Assembly (NCBI GenBank): GCA_037043235.1
Contig: JAWRVZ010000014.1
Location: 3,782,001 to 3,846,000, forward strand
Direction of reading: 5' to 3'
Length of the DNA: 64,000 bases
Source of the DNA: Rhodeus uyekii
Lineage: Eukaryota > Chordata > Actinopteri > Cypriniformes > Acheilognathidae
In this document: positions 11,265 through 24,556 of the stretch, in pieces
Position numbering within the stretch: position 1 is the stretch's first letter
Layout: every line of letters starts with the position of its first letter
Position numbers and translations under genes: made by a program
Notes under the pieces: model-generated
Database searches by the model: none
What the model was told of the DNA's origin: nothing
Seen by the model: only the letters and a program-made list of their open reading frames with translations

Positions 11265-14200
11265 TTGTATACCATGTCAACACAAAAACAACTGGGAAAT
11301 AAAATTATACTGAAAACATATATTTTTATTTTTTTGTATTCACCACCCATGATGTCCAATGTTAAATTTGGGTCCTAATGCAAAAACATTTGAGAACCAA
11401 TGTTGTGAACCAGTGTCATAAGATAATTTATAAAATGAAAAATGAACAAGAGCCTATGACTAAGTATGTAATTATCTTATGACATTGGAGCTTGAAAGGT
11501 TGTCATAACAAGTGAGAGACTTTATGGATTAATTTTTCAACATTATGAATGCTTTCAGAATTCATTGATGAGTTAAGATAAGGAATCCTTGTCAGGATCA
11601 TGTGAAAACAAATTATTTCTAAATTGAGTGAATTTAAATAACAGTTTGTCTCTCCCCTAGTTAATTAATGTTTTGAGTGCAACTGTTATGGTTTAGATTA
11701 ATTCAGTGGCACGTTTTCAATGTTTAAGTTATTTCCCAAAACAGTGTCCCACTTTACCTTGTTAGCTTCATATAGTCACTTTTTATGTTTTATTCCCCTC
11801 AATGAGAGCCTTGCTTGACTCAAAATCGCTTAAAAAAGCACTAAAATGAAACTTTAGTGGACAGCAACACCAAGGGAGAGTAAATAAACCATAGCCAATA
11901 ATGTGTTTGTGGTGTTGTGATTTTTCTCAACTTCTCTCCTTCACTCTAGATGGACTGATGGGACCTTTTTTCTGTCTCTATACAGTACTTTAATAACGTA
12001 AAGGGGACCACAACACCAGAGAAGCAATGATGGGGAAAATCTGCTCTGTACTATTGGTAGCCTCCATAAATCTTGACTGACACACTGAATAGCTTATATA
12101 GTAATATAGTATAGTCATGCAGACAGCGTCACTGGGCAAAAACATTAATGCGTGTGCAAAGAGCCAACACTCTGGATCATGTGTTGTATACCCTTTTACT
12201 GAGTAATCGAGGTTAAGTAGTAAATGTCTTTGGGTTATGCATGTACCCTATCTCCTGGAGTGGACAACGAGATAGTGTTGATGCCATGGGAACATGTATG
12301 CGGAACTGGCATCTTAAACATTGATTTGAAATCTACCCAATGAGTTGAATTAAAGATTTTTAGGAATTGTTTATTATAAACTGTTATAGTATGGAATTAA
12401 ACCGTTTTCGGATTCAAAATAATTTTCTATTTAACACAGGAAAACAACAACTTATAGGTTTGGAATGAATTCACTGTATGAATATTGACAGAATTTGTAT
12501 TTTTGTATTAATAATATCAACAACAAAAAATGTAAACATTATATGCAGCATTAAAAAGCATCTAGAAATGGGCATGGGAGATATATTAAGAAATCCATTA
12601 TTGCCCTGCAGAAAGTCACATATAAGCCACATCACAGTGAAAAATCTGTAATCATTACTGCAATTCATATTCAGACTATTTAGGCTCTGATGCTAGTGGA
12701 AAAAAAGGAAGTGAAAAAAGGAACAAACAGTGTGAGAGAAATGCCAGGGGACAAAAGAGAGAGAATACAGACTGGGGTTTGGCTGGAGGACATGATGTCC
12801 TCTATGATGTAAGCAAGCCACAGTTATAAGGGATCTGCCTTCGCTAGCAGGCTCAGTTCCCTGGCGTAGCCTCACTGATGGCCAGCCTTTCTGGATGAAG
12901 CACTGAGGAAAATCTCCACCACTAGATGAGCAGTAAATTGACAATCTCGGTGCTCTCAGAAATGTCAGAGAGAAGTTATTAGCCTAGCAGGCTGCCATCT
13001 TCTATAAATAGAAGCTGGCACATTTTCATAGGAGCATTATCATTTGCCAGCAGATGAGCTGAGGAGGACAAGAGAGAGAAAAATAAAGAGAATGAAACAG
13101 TCAATTTACTGCAAGAAATAAAACGCTATTTGTTTTTATCATTAAAGGGAGGAGTGTGGAAATTTAAATGAAAAACGAGCAGAGATATTATATGACCCCA
13201 AATTACTCAGTTCTGATAAGATGCCTTTGTAAATCAGAAAGTCACAGAAAGGGCAACCACGAAAGATGTATGACAGGAAAAATAAGGCAATTTTGCAATG
13301 ATAAATAAAAGCCTATGCATGATGTGTATTTATCTTTTATTTTGCCTGATACTGTAGTTAAGCAGTGGGGACAGAGAAATGGAAGACAATAGAAAATATC
13401 TGCACATAAACTAGTTCTATCATGCCAAATTCTGTTTTCACTGACAATCAGAATAATTTTCAAGCCATAAAATATAAAGGAAAACAGAGAACACAGATGT
13501 CATCCCTAATAGACAACTGTCCAGTTTAATAGTCTGTTAGATTTCCCAATGTGCAATGTAAAGACTATATTCAAGTTAGGATATCAAATAGTTTTGGTAC
13601 TGTGGTACCAAAACCACATCAGCACAGACACCCATAGGTATTTTTATCTTTTACTGACTGCACATTCCTTCTTACTCAATTCAGTCAGCTTTTCACTGAA
13701 TTGGTGTTATGGGATTTGGTCATTATTGTCATGCACCTTTCAGAGCGTGACAGTGAAATGTTACAGTAAATGCTGAGGGGCTATAGAACATTTCCTTCAG
13801 TCAGACATTTAGGAGATACTGTCTCTAATAGCCTGAATGGGGAAAAAAATAGATCATCAAATTGTGTACACAACAATATTCAAGCTAAGGTAATACATTT
13901 GCTGGAAGAAGTTTGCCATGACCCTAAAAGAGTGTGACCCCCAAGCATAATGCTGAACTAGTAAACTTTTTTTTAAAGGGTTACCATGTGAAATTAATCC
14001 TGACATAGTGTTAGGCTGAAATGCAAATATTGGATATTAAGGATCAACCCTTTTTACTTTCTTCTATCCTGCACTATTGTAGCGAATCAACTCAATTGTG
14101 ACAATGTGTTATGATCAAATGTGTACATAAATCAACCATTAAAAAATTTAAATTAAAATTACTTATGAGCATTACAGAGGCAATTAATAGTGAATTCATG

Positions 14201-14774
14201 GATTTGAATACAGTAAACTACAAATACAAACTACTAAATTGAAGACACAGAATACATACAGAGATTAAAGGACATATAGATAGAGAGAGAGTAACAGAAT
14301 GGAATGTATACAGACAGTTAACCCTTTGAGAGCCAGAATGGGGAAATCCCCTTAGTAGGGGCATACAAGCTTGTTCGGATTGTTCTTTGTTTGTATGCTG
14401 GCAAGTTACTTGAGGAATCCTTTGCTGGATTCGCGGGAAGTCCAAACGTGGTTTGGTCTGAAGGTAAGGTCGCAGTGGGCTGGAAGGCAGAGACCAAAGG
14501 GTGTAAGAGTGTAAGAGAAGAAATTAGAGACAAGAGGAAGAGAGAGACTAGAGAGTGCACATCCAGTGTCACATATGTTTAAATATGCATACAGTAGGAA
14601 TGCACCCATTCTCTGCTAAAGAGCTAGTTGCTTGAGTTGAAAATGGAGAGCATAAAAGTTCCCTTTGTTTCTGTTGCCAACTAATTAGCATATTTTAAGA
14701 TGTTGTCGGAGTTGGACAGACTTTGGTTCTACAGAGTGATAGGAATGAATAGGGCATTTTAGCATTACAAAATG
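11265..14774. other. Unassigned DNA, no gene recognised
   Basis: About 3.5 kb of apparently unique sequence without recognised exons or transposon ends. A small inverted repeat GTTTTGGTAC / GTACCAAAAC with a 4-base spacer lies at 13591-13614. Confidence 0.4.
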
Positions 14775-15916
14775 TACACTCACCTAATTGATTATTGGGA
14801 ATACCATACTAATACTGTGTTTGACCCTCTTCTGCCTTCAGAACTACCTTAATTATACGTGGCACTGATTCAACAAGGTGCTGAAAGCCACTAGATAGCA
14901 TCTGGCAGTCGATGGAGATTTGTGGGATGCACATCCAGGGCACAAAGCTCCCATTCCACCACATCCAAAAAACGCTCTATTGGGATGAGATCTGGTGATG
15001 GTGGGGGCCATTTTAGGACAGTGAGCTCGTTTTCATGTTCAAGAGTTTTGTGGCATGGTGCATTATCCTGCTGGAGGATCCATCTTAGGATAGATACATG
15101 GTGGTCATAAAAGGATGGACATGGTCAGAAACAATGCTCAGGTAGGCCGTGACATTTAAACAATGCCCAATTGGCCCTAAGGGGCCTAAGTGTGTCAGGA
15201 AAACATCCCCCACACCATTACACCACCAATACCAGCCTGCACAGTGGTAACAAGGCATGATGGATCCATTTATCATTCTGTTTACGCCATATTCTGACTC
15301 TACCATCTGAATGTCTCAACAGAAATCAAGACTCATCAGACCAGGCAACATTTTTTCAGTCTTCAACTGTCCAATTTTGGTGAGCTTGTGCAAATTGTAA
15401 CCTCTTTTTCCTATTTGTAGTGGAGAAGCGAGGTACCCAGTAGGGTCAAGGTTGTGCATGTTGTGGCTTCACAAATGCTTTGCTGCATACTTCAGTTGTA
15501 ACAAGTGGTTATTTCAGTAAAAGTTGCTCTTCAATCAGCTTCAATCAGTTGGCCCATTTTCCTCTGACCTCTAGAATCAACAAGACATTTTCGCCCGCAG
15601 GACTGCCGCATTCTGGATGTTTTTCCTTTGTCAAACCATTCTTTGTAAACCCTAGAAATGGTTGTGCGTGAAAATCAAAGTAACTGAGCAGATTGTGAAA
15701 TACTCAGACCTGCACAAACAAACATGCCAACATTCCAAAATTGCTTAAATCACCTTTCTTTCCCATTCTCACATTCAGTTTGGAGTTCAGGCGATTGTCT
15801 TGACCAGGATCCCACCTCTAAATGCATTGAAGCAACTGCCATGTGATTGGTTGATTAGATAATTGCATTAATGATAAATTGAACAGTTGTTCCAAATACT
15901 CCTTTAGGTGAGTGTA
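14775..15916 (-). mobile_element. Tc1-like transposon, copy 1 (both ends present)
   Basis: The ends CACTCACCTAA (from 14777) and TTAGGTGAGTG (to 15914) are inverted and flanked by TA dinucleotides, as in Tc1/mariner insertions. Minus-strand frames (for example 15306-15085) read like Tc1 transposase, including HTLGPLGPIGHCLNVTAYL and SDHVHPFMTT. They are broken into pieces by stops and frame changes. It is the same family as the copy at 36227-37302. A DDE transposase would normally be about 340 residues. Here no frame exceeds 73 codons, so the copy is dead. Confidence 0.88.
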
Positions 15917-16961
15917 CATCATACAATACAGAGACGAGAATTTAGAGCCCAAGCATGATAGGGCAGAAAGATGCAGGCAGAAGAATCTCTCTTTACACAA
16001 GGTTGGAAATATTTATACTACGTTTAATGTTTAATTATGTTTAATGTCCAAAGGGCCATTTAAACTGCTGGTTCTAAGACTTTTCGGAGCCGCTGAAACT
16101 TACTTTCTAACTCAAAAATCACAGCTCGATATTGGTGTTTGATTGGTCATTTTTGACTTTTCACTGACCAGACGTTATACTATGAATGTGTCAGGCATGT
16201 GGTGCAGAAGGACAAGATGACAAGGAGGACAATAGTACACAGAAACTTCTCTTTATTAAATATACTCAAAATAACTTTAAATGAGAAGCAAAAGCAAGCA
16301 CACTTGTGCATAAACAGGAAATATAAAAAGTCCACGGGGAATAGACACATGTCTAAGTGTAAACAACTACAGACAAAGACTGAAGAACACATGCAGGCTG
16401 ATACAGTGGAGTTTGGTTATGTCGATGGCCTCGGGGGTAGTAAAAAAAGCGTAGAGATAACCATTTAGCGAGATAAACTATACCCAAATGTACATATAAA
16501 AATGTACATACACTGTATATGATTGAGTTATAACATATAACAAAAGGCATATGTGCACCAACTAACAGTAGAGGTTTACCAGTACACAATAAAAAACACC
16601 ATTGATTCTCGATACAAACCTTTAATTATATTCTCCAACATGATCGCTCATGATCCGTCTGCCACGATCGCTCATGATTGCAAACACAATGATCACTCAC
16701 AGCATTAACACAGTCACACATGTGTACACACATTCGCTCATAATATATTCGTGAGGTCATCACTCTGTACTAGATTGCGTACTTTCTTGCGTTCTGCCTG
16801 TGTAATGTGCTTAATCAACAAATGGGCCCACAGCAGCACTTGCTGCTCGTTGAGAAGAGAGTCTGCACTTCAGAGAGTCTCCAATAACTCCAGAAATAGT
16901 CATTAGATTTGTCACTAGTTGCTTTTTTGAAAATGTGGTCTGAATACTCGCTAAATATAGC
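15917..16961. other. Unassigned DNA
   Basis: No exon or element end recognised. At 16640-16680 the word GATCGCTCATGAT occurs twice in close succession. Confidence 0.4.
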
Positions 16962-18251
16962 CAAGTCAAGTCAAGTCACCTTTACTTGTATAGCGCTTTT
17001 TACAATACAGATTGTTTCAAAGCAGCTTTACAGTGGCCACATGAAAACATTATAAACAAAGTTTGTTTGGCTGAACGGCAGCCTTAAAAGAGCAGGCAAA
17101 TTAATAAAATTGATGAATATTAAGTGTTAAGTTATGATTATTGATCGATTTGATTGATTGATAGTTTGATTATTATATTGATAATTCAAGTCTAATATTA
17201 AGTCTAATTTGGTCCGATTGGAGATTGGTTCATGATCTACACAGGGGAGGGTTTAGTAGAGTCACGATCTCCGCAGACCCTTCAGGGCAGTGCTGTGCTT
17301 GTGTCCAGGTGCAGGTCCTTCATCTGATCTGGATACGGCCCGGATCCGGCTGACCATGGTAACCTCGGAATAAACAGAGAACAATATCAGCATATATGCC
17401 ATTCTTCTTCTGATGTATCGATTACATCAGATTTTATGGGAATGTTCCCGGTTCCTGCTGACCTAAATTATTGGATTAAAAATGTATGTATAATGTGTTA
17501 TGTGTATACCATGTTGAAGAGATGTGTTTTTAGTCTAGATTTAAACTGACAGAGTGTGTCTGCTTCCCGAACTATATTAGGAAGACTGTTCCAGAGTTTA
17601 GGAGCTAAATAGGAAAAAGATCGACCGCCAGCAGTTGACTTTGATATTTTAGGTATTATAAGCTGGTCAGTATTTTGGGATCGTAATAGATGTGAAGGAC
17701 TATAATGTGTCAAGAGATCACTCAAGTACTGTGGAGCTAAACCATTTAATGCTTTGTAAGTCATTAGCAAGATTTTAAAATGTATTCGGTGTTTAATAGG
17801 AAGCCAGTGCAGGTTTGACAGAACTGGGGTAATATGCTTATACTTCCTGGTTCTAGTAAGAACTTGAGCTGCTGCATTTTGGACCAGCTGGAATTTGTTT
17901 ATTAAGCGTGCAGGGCAACCACCTAGTAAAGCATTACAATAATCTAGCCTAGAACTCATGAACGCATGAACTAACTTTTCCGCATTTGACTTTGAGAGCA
18001 TATGTCGCAATTTAGATATATTTTTAAGATGGAAGATTGCCGTTTTACAGATGCTAGAAACATGGCTTTCAAATGAAAGATTGGTATCAAAGAGCACACC
18101 CAGATTTCTAACTGATGACGAAGACTTGACAGAACAGCCATCAAGTGTTAGACAGTAGTCTGGATTATTACGTGCAGAACTTTTTGGTTTAATAATTAGA
18201 ATCTCTGTTTTTTTTTCAGAATTAAGCAGTAGAAAGTTATTAGTCATCCAA
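16962..18251 (-). mobile_element. LINE (CR1/L2 group) copy A, 5'-truncated
   Basis: A minus-strand LINE 3' part. The 3' end at about 16962 carries an AAGTC repeat tail followed by a conserved untranslated region that ends TATAGCGCTTTTTACAATA when read on the plus strand. The same 3' region is found at 56.0-56.5 kb. The coding part is the C-terminal third of the RT ORF. The 5' end stops at the TAA-rich tail of the neighbouring LINE, so the element is truncated there. Confidence 0.85.
17498..18247 (-). pseudogene. LINE ORF2 C-terminal fragment (copy A)
   Basis: A continuous 249-codon frame encodes the region after the RT active site of a CR1/L2-group LINE protein: LNSEKKTEILIIKP, VRNLGVLFDTNLSFESHV, SRLDYCNALLGG, LQNAA-type and HWLPIKHRIHFK segments, ending KLWNSLPNIVR and LKTHLF. 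The N-terminal endonuclease and RT core are absent through 5' truncation, so it is non-functional though open. Copies D (54.3-56.5 kb) and E (63.8 kb) share this sequence closely. Confidence 0.85.
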
Positions 18252-21200
18252 TTTTTTATAATAATAATAATAATAAATAATCCATTTTATTTTAGGCGCC
18301 TTTCATAACACCCAAGGTCACCATACATTAACAAGAAACAACAACAATATTAAAGAATAACAGTAAACAACAACGACAGTAAAACAATAAATAAGTAGAA
18401 AGAAAAGCAAACACAAACCTGACCACTGTAAGAATAACAAAATACAAAGTGCTAGACTTGAGGAAACACAGTAATCATGACAGATAAGCTATTCTAAATA
18501 AATGCGTCTTAAGTTTGACTTTAAATTGTGATAGTGAGTCTGAATCACGGATGTTAACTGGGAGAGAATTCCAGAGGCGTGGAGAAGCACAGCTAAAGGC
18601 CCTATGGCCCATGGTGGTTAGACAAGCAGAGGGTGTGTGGAGGAGACCCAAGGAAGAAGAGCGGAGGGTGCAAGAAGGAATATAGGGCTGTAAGAGATCT
18701 GAAAGGTAAGGTGGAGAGAGGTTATGAAGAGATTTGTAACTGAGGATAAGAATTTTGAAATCAATCCGAAATTTGATGGGAAGCCAATGTAGCTGTTGAA
18801 GCGATGGGGTAATATGTTGTATAGATGGAACCCGGGTTATGAGACGAGCAGCAGAATTCTGAATCAATTGGAGTTTATGAAGAGATTTGTGTGATAAGCC
18901 AATTAAGAGAGAGTTACAGTAGTCAATGCGAGAGGTGACAAGCGAGTGAACGAGAATAGCAGAACTGCGTGGAGTGAGAGATGGACGTAGACGAGCAATA
19001 TTGCGGAGATGAAAATAGCAAGACTTGGTTATATTATTAATGTGAGCTTTGAAAGAAAGGGTGCTGTCAAAGATGACACCCAAGTTCCTGACCTGGCGGG
19101 AAGGGAAAACGGAGGAACCATCAATGGGTAAGGAAAAACTGCAAGACCTTGAGAGAACTGAATTTGTGCCAATAAGGAGTACTTCAGTCTTACTGCCATT
19201 AAGTTTGAGAAATTTTTTAGAAAACCAGACTTTTAATTCGTGAAGGCAGTTGGTAAGACAGGCAGGTGGGAAAGTGGACTCAGGCTTTGTGGAAACCTAA
19301 ATCTGCGTATCATCAGCGTAACAGTGGAATTTAATACCAAATTTGGAGAAACTGTTACCAAGTGGGAGAAGGTAGATTAGGAACAATAAGGGACCAAGGA
19401 CAGAACCTTGGGGGACACCACAGCTAACAGAGGAAGGTAGGGATTGAACATTTTTTAGTTGGACAAACTGTGTACGGTTTGAAAGGTATGAAGTGAACCA
19501 GGTGTGAGGAATACCAGTGATGCCAGTAGCGGACAGACGGTTCAACAGAACATTGTGTGAGATGGTGTCAAAAGCAGCACTCAAATCAAGCAAAACAAGA
19601 ATGGATAAGGATCCGCCATCAGCAGCCATTAGCAGATCATTAGTCACTCTCAGTAAGGCAGTTTCTGTACTATGCTTGGGACGAAACCCTGACTGAAAAC
19701 ACTCAAATAACTTATTATTACTGAGGTGAGCATGGACCTGTGCTGCCACTACTTTTTCAAGAACTTTAGAAATAAAAGGAAGATTTGAGATGGGACGGAA
19801 ATTATTTAAATTGTTGGGGTCTGTCCCAGGTTTCTTAAGAGTTGGGGTAATAGCAGCTATTTTCAAGGATGATGGAACAATATCGGAGCTAAGTGAAGTG
19901 TGGATAATACGAGTTATAAGAGAAGAAAGAGAAGGAAAACAGGTCTTTACCAAGTGAGTAGGTATAGGATCAAGTAAACATGTGGAAGAATTAGATTTGA
20001 GAATGAGATGAGAAATTTCTTGGTCAGATGGCATGTCAAAAGAAGAAAGAAAAGTATGTGGTAAATCAGTTGAATCACTGTTTGGTGAACTACAGTTAGC
20101 GGTAGCCAAAGAGGCCAACTGTTGGTGAATGGTGGTTATTTTATCATTGAAAAAAGACATGAATGTATTGCATTGAGCAGTACAGTACAGGTGGGCAGGG
20201 AGTATGTCAGGGGGTTTCAGAATACGATTTACAGTGGAAAATAAGGCCTTAGTATTACCCTCTCCAGACTCAATTAAATGTGAATAAAAATCATTTTTTG
20301 CAGCAGAAAGAGCATCCTTATAAAGATGTACATGGTCACTATGCAACTCTTTATGCACCGTAAGTCCAGTACGCTTATAAAGACGTTCTAAGCGCCGGCC
20401 TCTAGTTTTGAGCTGGCGAAATTCAGGAGTAAACCATGGAGCAGAGTGAGTAAATGATACAGTCCGAACTTTAGAAGGTGCGAAAGTGTCAAGGAGCTGC
20501 CGTAATTAAGAGTTATAAAAGGAGACCAGATCCTCAGGAGAAGTGAGATGATCACTACGAGGAAGATCAGTAATTGCAGCAGTAAATACTGAAGGGTTGA
20601 TCTTTTTTATATTCCGAAATCTCATCAGGCGCTGTTGTTTGGATTTAGAGAGTGTAACATTAGCATTAAAAGAAAGCAATTTATGGTCAGATATGGGTAT
20701 GGCAGCTGCAGTACAGTTCATGGGAGTAACACCTGAACAACAGACGAGGTCCAGAGTGTGGCCTTTAGAGTGAGTTGGAAAGTCCACATATTGCTGGAGG
20801 CCAAAACTGTCCAGGGAAGAAATTAAATCTTTTGTGAATGGATTACTGACAATGTCCACATGAATGTTAAAATCACCCAGTAAAATAATATTAGGTGATA
20901 GGGTACTTAGGGAGGTTAAAAATGTAGAAAAATCATCTAAAAAGGTATTATTGTATTTCGGTGGCCGATAAATAACAGCCAACACTGTAGGTGTTGGACC
21001 GCTGATCTGTAACGCAGGCGATTCAAATGAGGCAAAGGTTTGTAGAGTCAGAGGAGATGCTTTATAGATCAAGTTGTGAAGTATCGCGATGCCTCCCCCA
21101 CGTCTCGAGATACAAGGTTGTGAAGTATAAACAAACCCGGGAGGACATGCGTGATTTAATTCTAAAAAGTCATTTTCTTGCTGCCATGTCTCAACTAAGC

Positions 21201-21500
21201 AGAAGAAGTCAAACTCACTATCACTGATGATGTCGCTGATGAGGAGACCCTTGTTGGAAAGTGAACGAACGTTGAGAAGTCCAATTTTGAGCTCATTTCC
21301 ACCCGGCAAAGAGCCAGCGGACTTGGCCACGTCAATTAGCGCGCTCTGATCCACAGACCGCTGTATTTTCCTTGTTGTTCGGGTAGTCGAAGTCCAGAGT
21401 GATCTTATAGCCTTTGTATATAATAATATATATATATATATATTATTTTTTCCCCTCCTTTGTTTTTTAGAAAAGCATACATACATTGGAAGCTATAAGC
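18252..21500 (-). mobile_element. LINE (CR1/L2 group) copy B, nearly complete
   Basis: It runs on the minus strand from the endonuclease ORF start near 21486 to a TAA-repeat tail at 18258-18282. The coding region is open apart from two stop codons. The 5' untranslated region is not defined. It belongs to a different family from copies A and D. Its tail abuts the truncated 5' end of copy A, so A may have inserted at or next to this TAA tract. Confidence 0.85.
18475..21486 (-). pseudogene. LINE endonuclease-reverse transcriptase ORF with two stops
   Basis: About 1,000 codons in a single frame. The N-terminal apurinic-type endonuclease shows LLNVRSL, CLVETW (catalytic Glu), GGGIAIL, VIYRPP, LLGDFNIHVD and SDHKLL. 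The RT follows with NFRPISNLPFISKVLEK, LLDLSAAFDTISH, CGVPQGSVLGPLLF and HCYADD. The C-terminal domain ends RLWNSLPVNIRD and LKTHLF. The frame is interrupted only by TAA at 20506-20508 (after the endonuclease) and TAG at 19297-19299 (just after the catalytic YADD). No frameshift was seen, which points to a fairly recent insertion. The first Met region is low-complexity, so the true start is uncertain. Confidence 0.88.
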
Positions 21501-22794
21501 TCAAAATGTTCCCAGATAGGGGGAAGTCTTTATTTTTTTCCCCTATGGCCATTGCTCTAAATAAAACCCTTCACCAAACACCAACAGCAAATTACCTAAA
21601 ACAAAGTGCAAAGATTTTATGAAAATACAAAAAAACTAAAAACAACAACAAATAATAGAGACAAACAAATGTAACATCACTAATGCAATCTTCCTGGTTT
21701 CTCCTAGTATTCCAAGTCTCCTGGTTTTTGCACGACAAGTGGCGTTTTCTGTTTGTTATTTAAAGTGTTCTGTTCCGAGTTCCGAGTTCCGAGCTCCTCG
21801 TCCATCCTCTCCGCATCGCACATGTTCCTGCTCTCCATAGTGTTACACAAACCTTGACATTTATTGCAATTTTATGGAAAAAATATTTCCCTTGTTGTGG
21901 TATACTTCATACAGACAATAAAGTGTTTTTCATCCTATGTCTATTTGTTTCAAATCATAGTCTCTGCATGTTCAACTTTTTCCCAATTTTTAAACTTTAA
22001 TATTGGTTGTCATATGATTGTGTGATATATGGTGTTGCTCTCTTTGACAGCGTTCATTTTTTTTTTTTCTAGTTCAGTGCCTCATAGTGAAGAGGCTCTG
22101 GCATGGGATGGAATTATGTGTAGAGGCTTATAGGTGTGGCAGGCTGGTATAACGTAAAGTGGTGGAGACCCAGACGGAGATGAAGAGACACAAAAGGGTG
22201 ACCGCAGGACTGGAGGGCCAAAGCGTAGCTGTCAGCTCTTCAGACTAGACAGCGACATCTGGAAAACTACTGCAGCCAGATGCCAAAATTATTTTGGTGG
22301 AACTAGGGTGATGCCTGACGAAGGAGATGATGGAGGGACCAGGGTATCCAGTAGAGCTGGTGTGATAATGGGCCACAGTGGAAATGAGGGTGCATCAAAC
22401 CAAGGTGGAACCAATGGGTCGGAGGAATGAGATGTAATCCAGGGCCAGGTGACGGGAAGCAGAAATGGGGGATTATCATGCCCAGGCAGAGCTGGCGAAC
22501 AGGATATCTTAGGTAGAGGAAGTGGAAGAAGGAGGTTGAGAGGAGACTCTGGGAACACAGGAAGTTATAAGCTGAATGGGACCAGTGGGGGCACAGGAAG
22601 TTCTAAGCACCATAAATTATCCTTTGACAACTTTCTTTGTCACAACCAATACTTTTGTCTTCTTTAACTTTGGTTATCCCAAGTTCCTAAACTTAATTTT
22701 CCATTTGGAAAATGTTTAAAATGTGTAACGGGACAAGCGTGCTTCAATAAGCTTAATTTCAACTCTAATATAATGAAATAAAATACCATACTAC
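21501..22794. other. Unassigned DNA, possible LINE leader and Pro-rich frame
   Basis: At 21776-21800 TTCCGAG is repeated in tandem and may belong to the 5' region of LINE B. At 22289-22558 the minus strand has an 89-codon Pro/Leu-rich frame resembling the low-complexity ORFs of non-autonomous LTR elements. No LTR pair was found around it. Identification is not secure. Confidence 0.35.
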
Positions 22795-23909
22795 CTCACA
22801 AATACGGATGGTTAGCTCGACACCCTGTGTCGACACACATCTCAAGTTTTTGACACACTAGTGCTTCGAAACAGTGTTTCGGAGCATCGCTTTGAAATGG
22901 GGCTGTCATGTGACTGGTGTGAACGAAGCTTCGTTACCTCACTAACACGTCACGACGGACTCACAGAGCGCATAGATTGAGCCGTGCCATAGTGCGCGGA
23001 TGTTTTGAGTACACAAATTAATACATATAAAATTAAATAATGTGTATAAAGGATGCAAAAAACATGTCAGATGGATTGCACCAGCAAAACTGTTGATTTC
23101 ACATTGAAATTATGTTCCTGCTGCATGAAGATTAGAAAAAAAAATATTACTTGTGCATGAATTATATTAAATATAATATTTAATAAAACATTTTCACATG
23201 TTGGGTGGGTGTTTGCACGTTCTGCGTGTTTGCGGTGTAGAAAAAGTTATTGAGCGATAAGCGAACATACTCAAGGAAGCTTGTATGAATGAATGCATGC
23301 GAGGGGGGAGTCAGATTTGTGAGGTGAGTCAAATTTCGCCTGCATGTTTGATGGCGAAATTGCCCAGCTGTTCAATTCAGACACAGAAGATGAGGACTTT
23401 GATGGATTTGGATGGATTGATTAAAACATAATGTGAGTGTAGCCTATCGTTAAATAGCATTATACAGTTCAACTAAACTTACTGTTTTGCTTCCATTACC
23501 TTTTTTTTTTGTAGACCGTATGTTTTAGTATGGGTTAAGTACAGAAATAGACCCCGTAATTGAGACTGTGCGTTATAATCCTTTTGCTTTATGGTGCGGA
23601 AAATACGGTAAATGCATTTGTAATTATGCAATTGTTTTTTAGTTTGTGTTTTAACATTATGCATGTTTTTTTTTTTTGTAAGGAATACACACACACACAC
23701 AAAGTTATACAATTAAACTTATTAAATATACAAATAAACCTTCCCAAATGAACAAAACATCTGAATGACACAGTTGGTGTAGTGTAATTTTTATTGAGCA
23801 CCAGATGGCAGAGTAGAGCACTGTGTCAAAAGCTTCGAAGCACCAACACAGTTTCATGTAAAAGCTTCACTGCTTCAGAAGCTTCGTTTGGCACATCCCT
23901 ACTCACAAA
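22795..23909. mobile_element. hAT-type element with perfect 8-bp TSD
   Basis: The element spans 22803-23901 (1,099 bp). Ends are TACGGATG and CATCCCTA, imperfect inverted repeats of a TAGGGATG-type terminus. Flanks CTCACAAA (22795-22802) and CTCACAAA (23902-23909) are identical. Internally there are CTTCGAA / AGCTTCG words near both ends that form longer, imperfect subterminal inverted repeats. No transposase frame is present, so it is non-autonomous. Confidence 0.85.
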
Positions 23910-24376
23910 TGGATACAGAATAAATAAAATAAACATGGTGGTTTAAGCAAGACTGACCAAGCTACCACAGACAGGAGTAGTCAGGGTTCTGTCAGTTCCC
24001 TTAATTGATCCCATCTGTCTCTACTCGTTACCTTCCTCATGTGTCCCCTATTTAATCCTGGGGCATATTCTTCGTACCTCGCTAACTCACTTAGCTGGAT
24101 TAGATTGTCGACGATTTCGCATGATCTTGGATTGTACGGTTCTTCGACGCTCATCCTGGACTAGTTGTCATAGTAACAGGTCCGCTGAAGTGAACCTGCT
24201 CTGAGCAGGCTTACTTCAAGTTAGCAGGATTAGTTCACGGCTTTATAAGCGGAGGTGAAATGGGAAGTTTGTCGCAACATGTCCTGTCCGTTTTTACGAG
24301 AGAAACCTGTTGCTGAAGGTGCAATATAATATATTTAATATAATTATAATATACAGTATAAAAAAAAAAATTAAAA

Positions 24377-24384
<8 letters not shown>

Positions 24385-24412
<28 letters not shown>
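24385..24412. repeat. (TA)n microsatellite in A/T-rich tract
   Basis: An alternating TA run between poly-A and poly-T stretches inside the Harbinger element. Confidence 0.9.
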
Positions 24413-24418
<6 letters not shown>

Positions 24419-24556
24419 TATTATTTTTTTTTTTATATTTCGTTTTTCACGTGAGCGTATAATGTATCTAGTTGATTTAGAATTAGTCGTAGTCGGGCAT
24501 TAACTACAGCTCAAACTGTGTTTATTGCCTTGCGCTACTTTGCGAGTGGCATGTTC

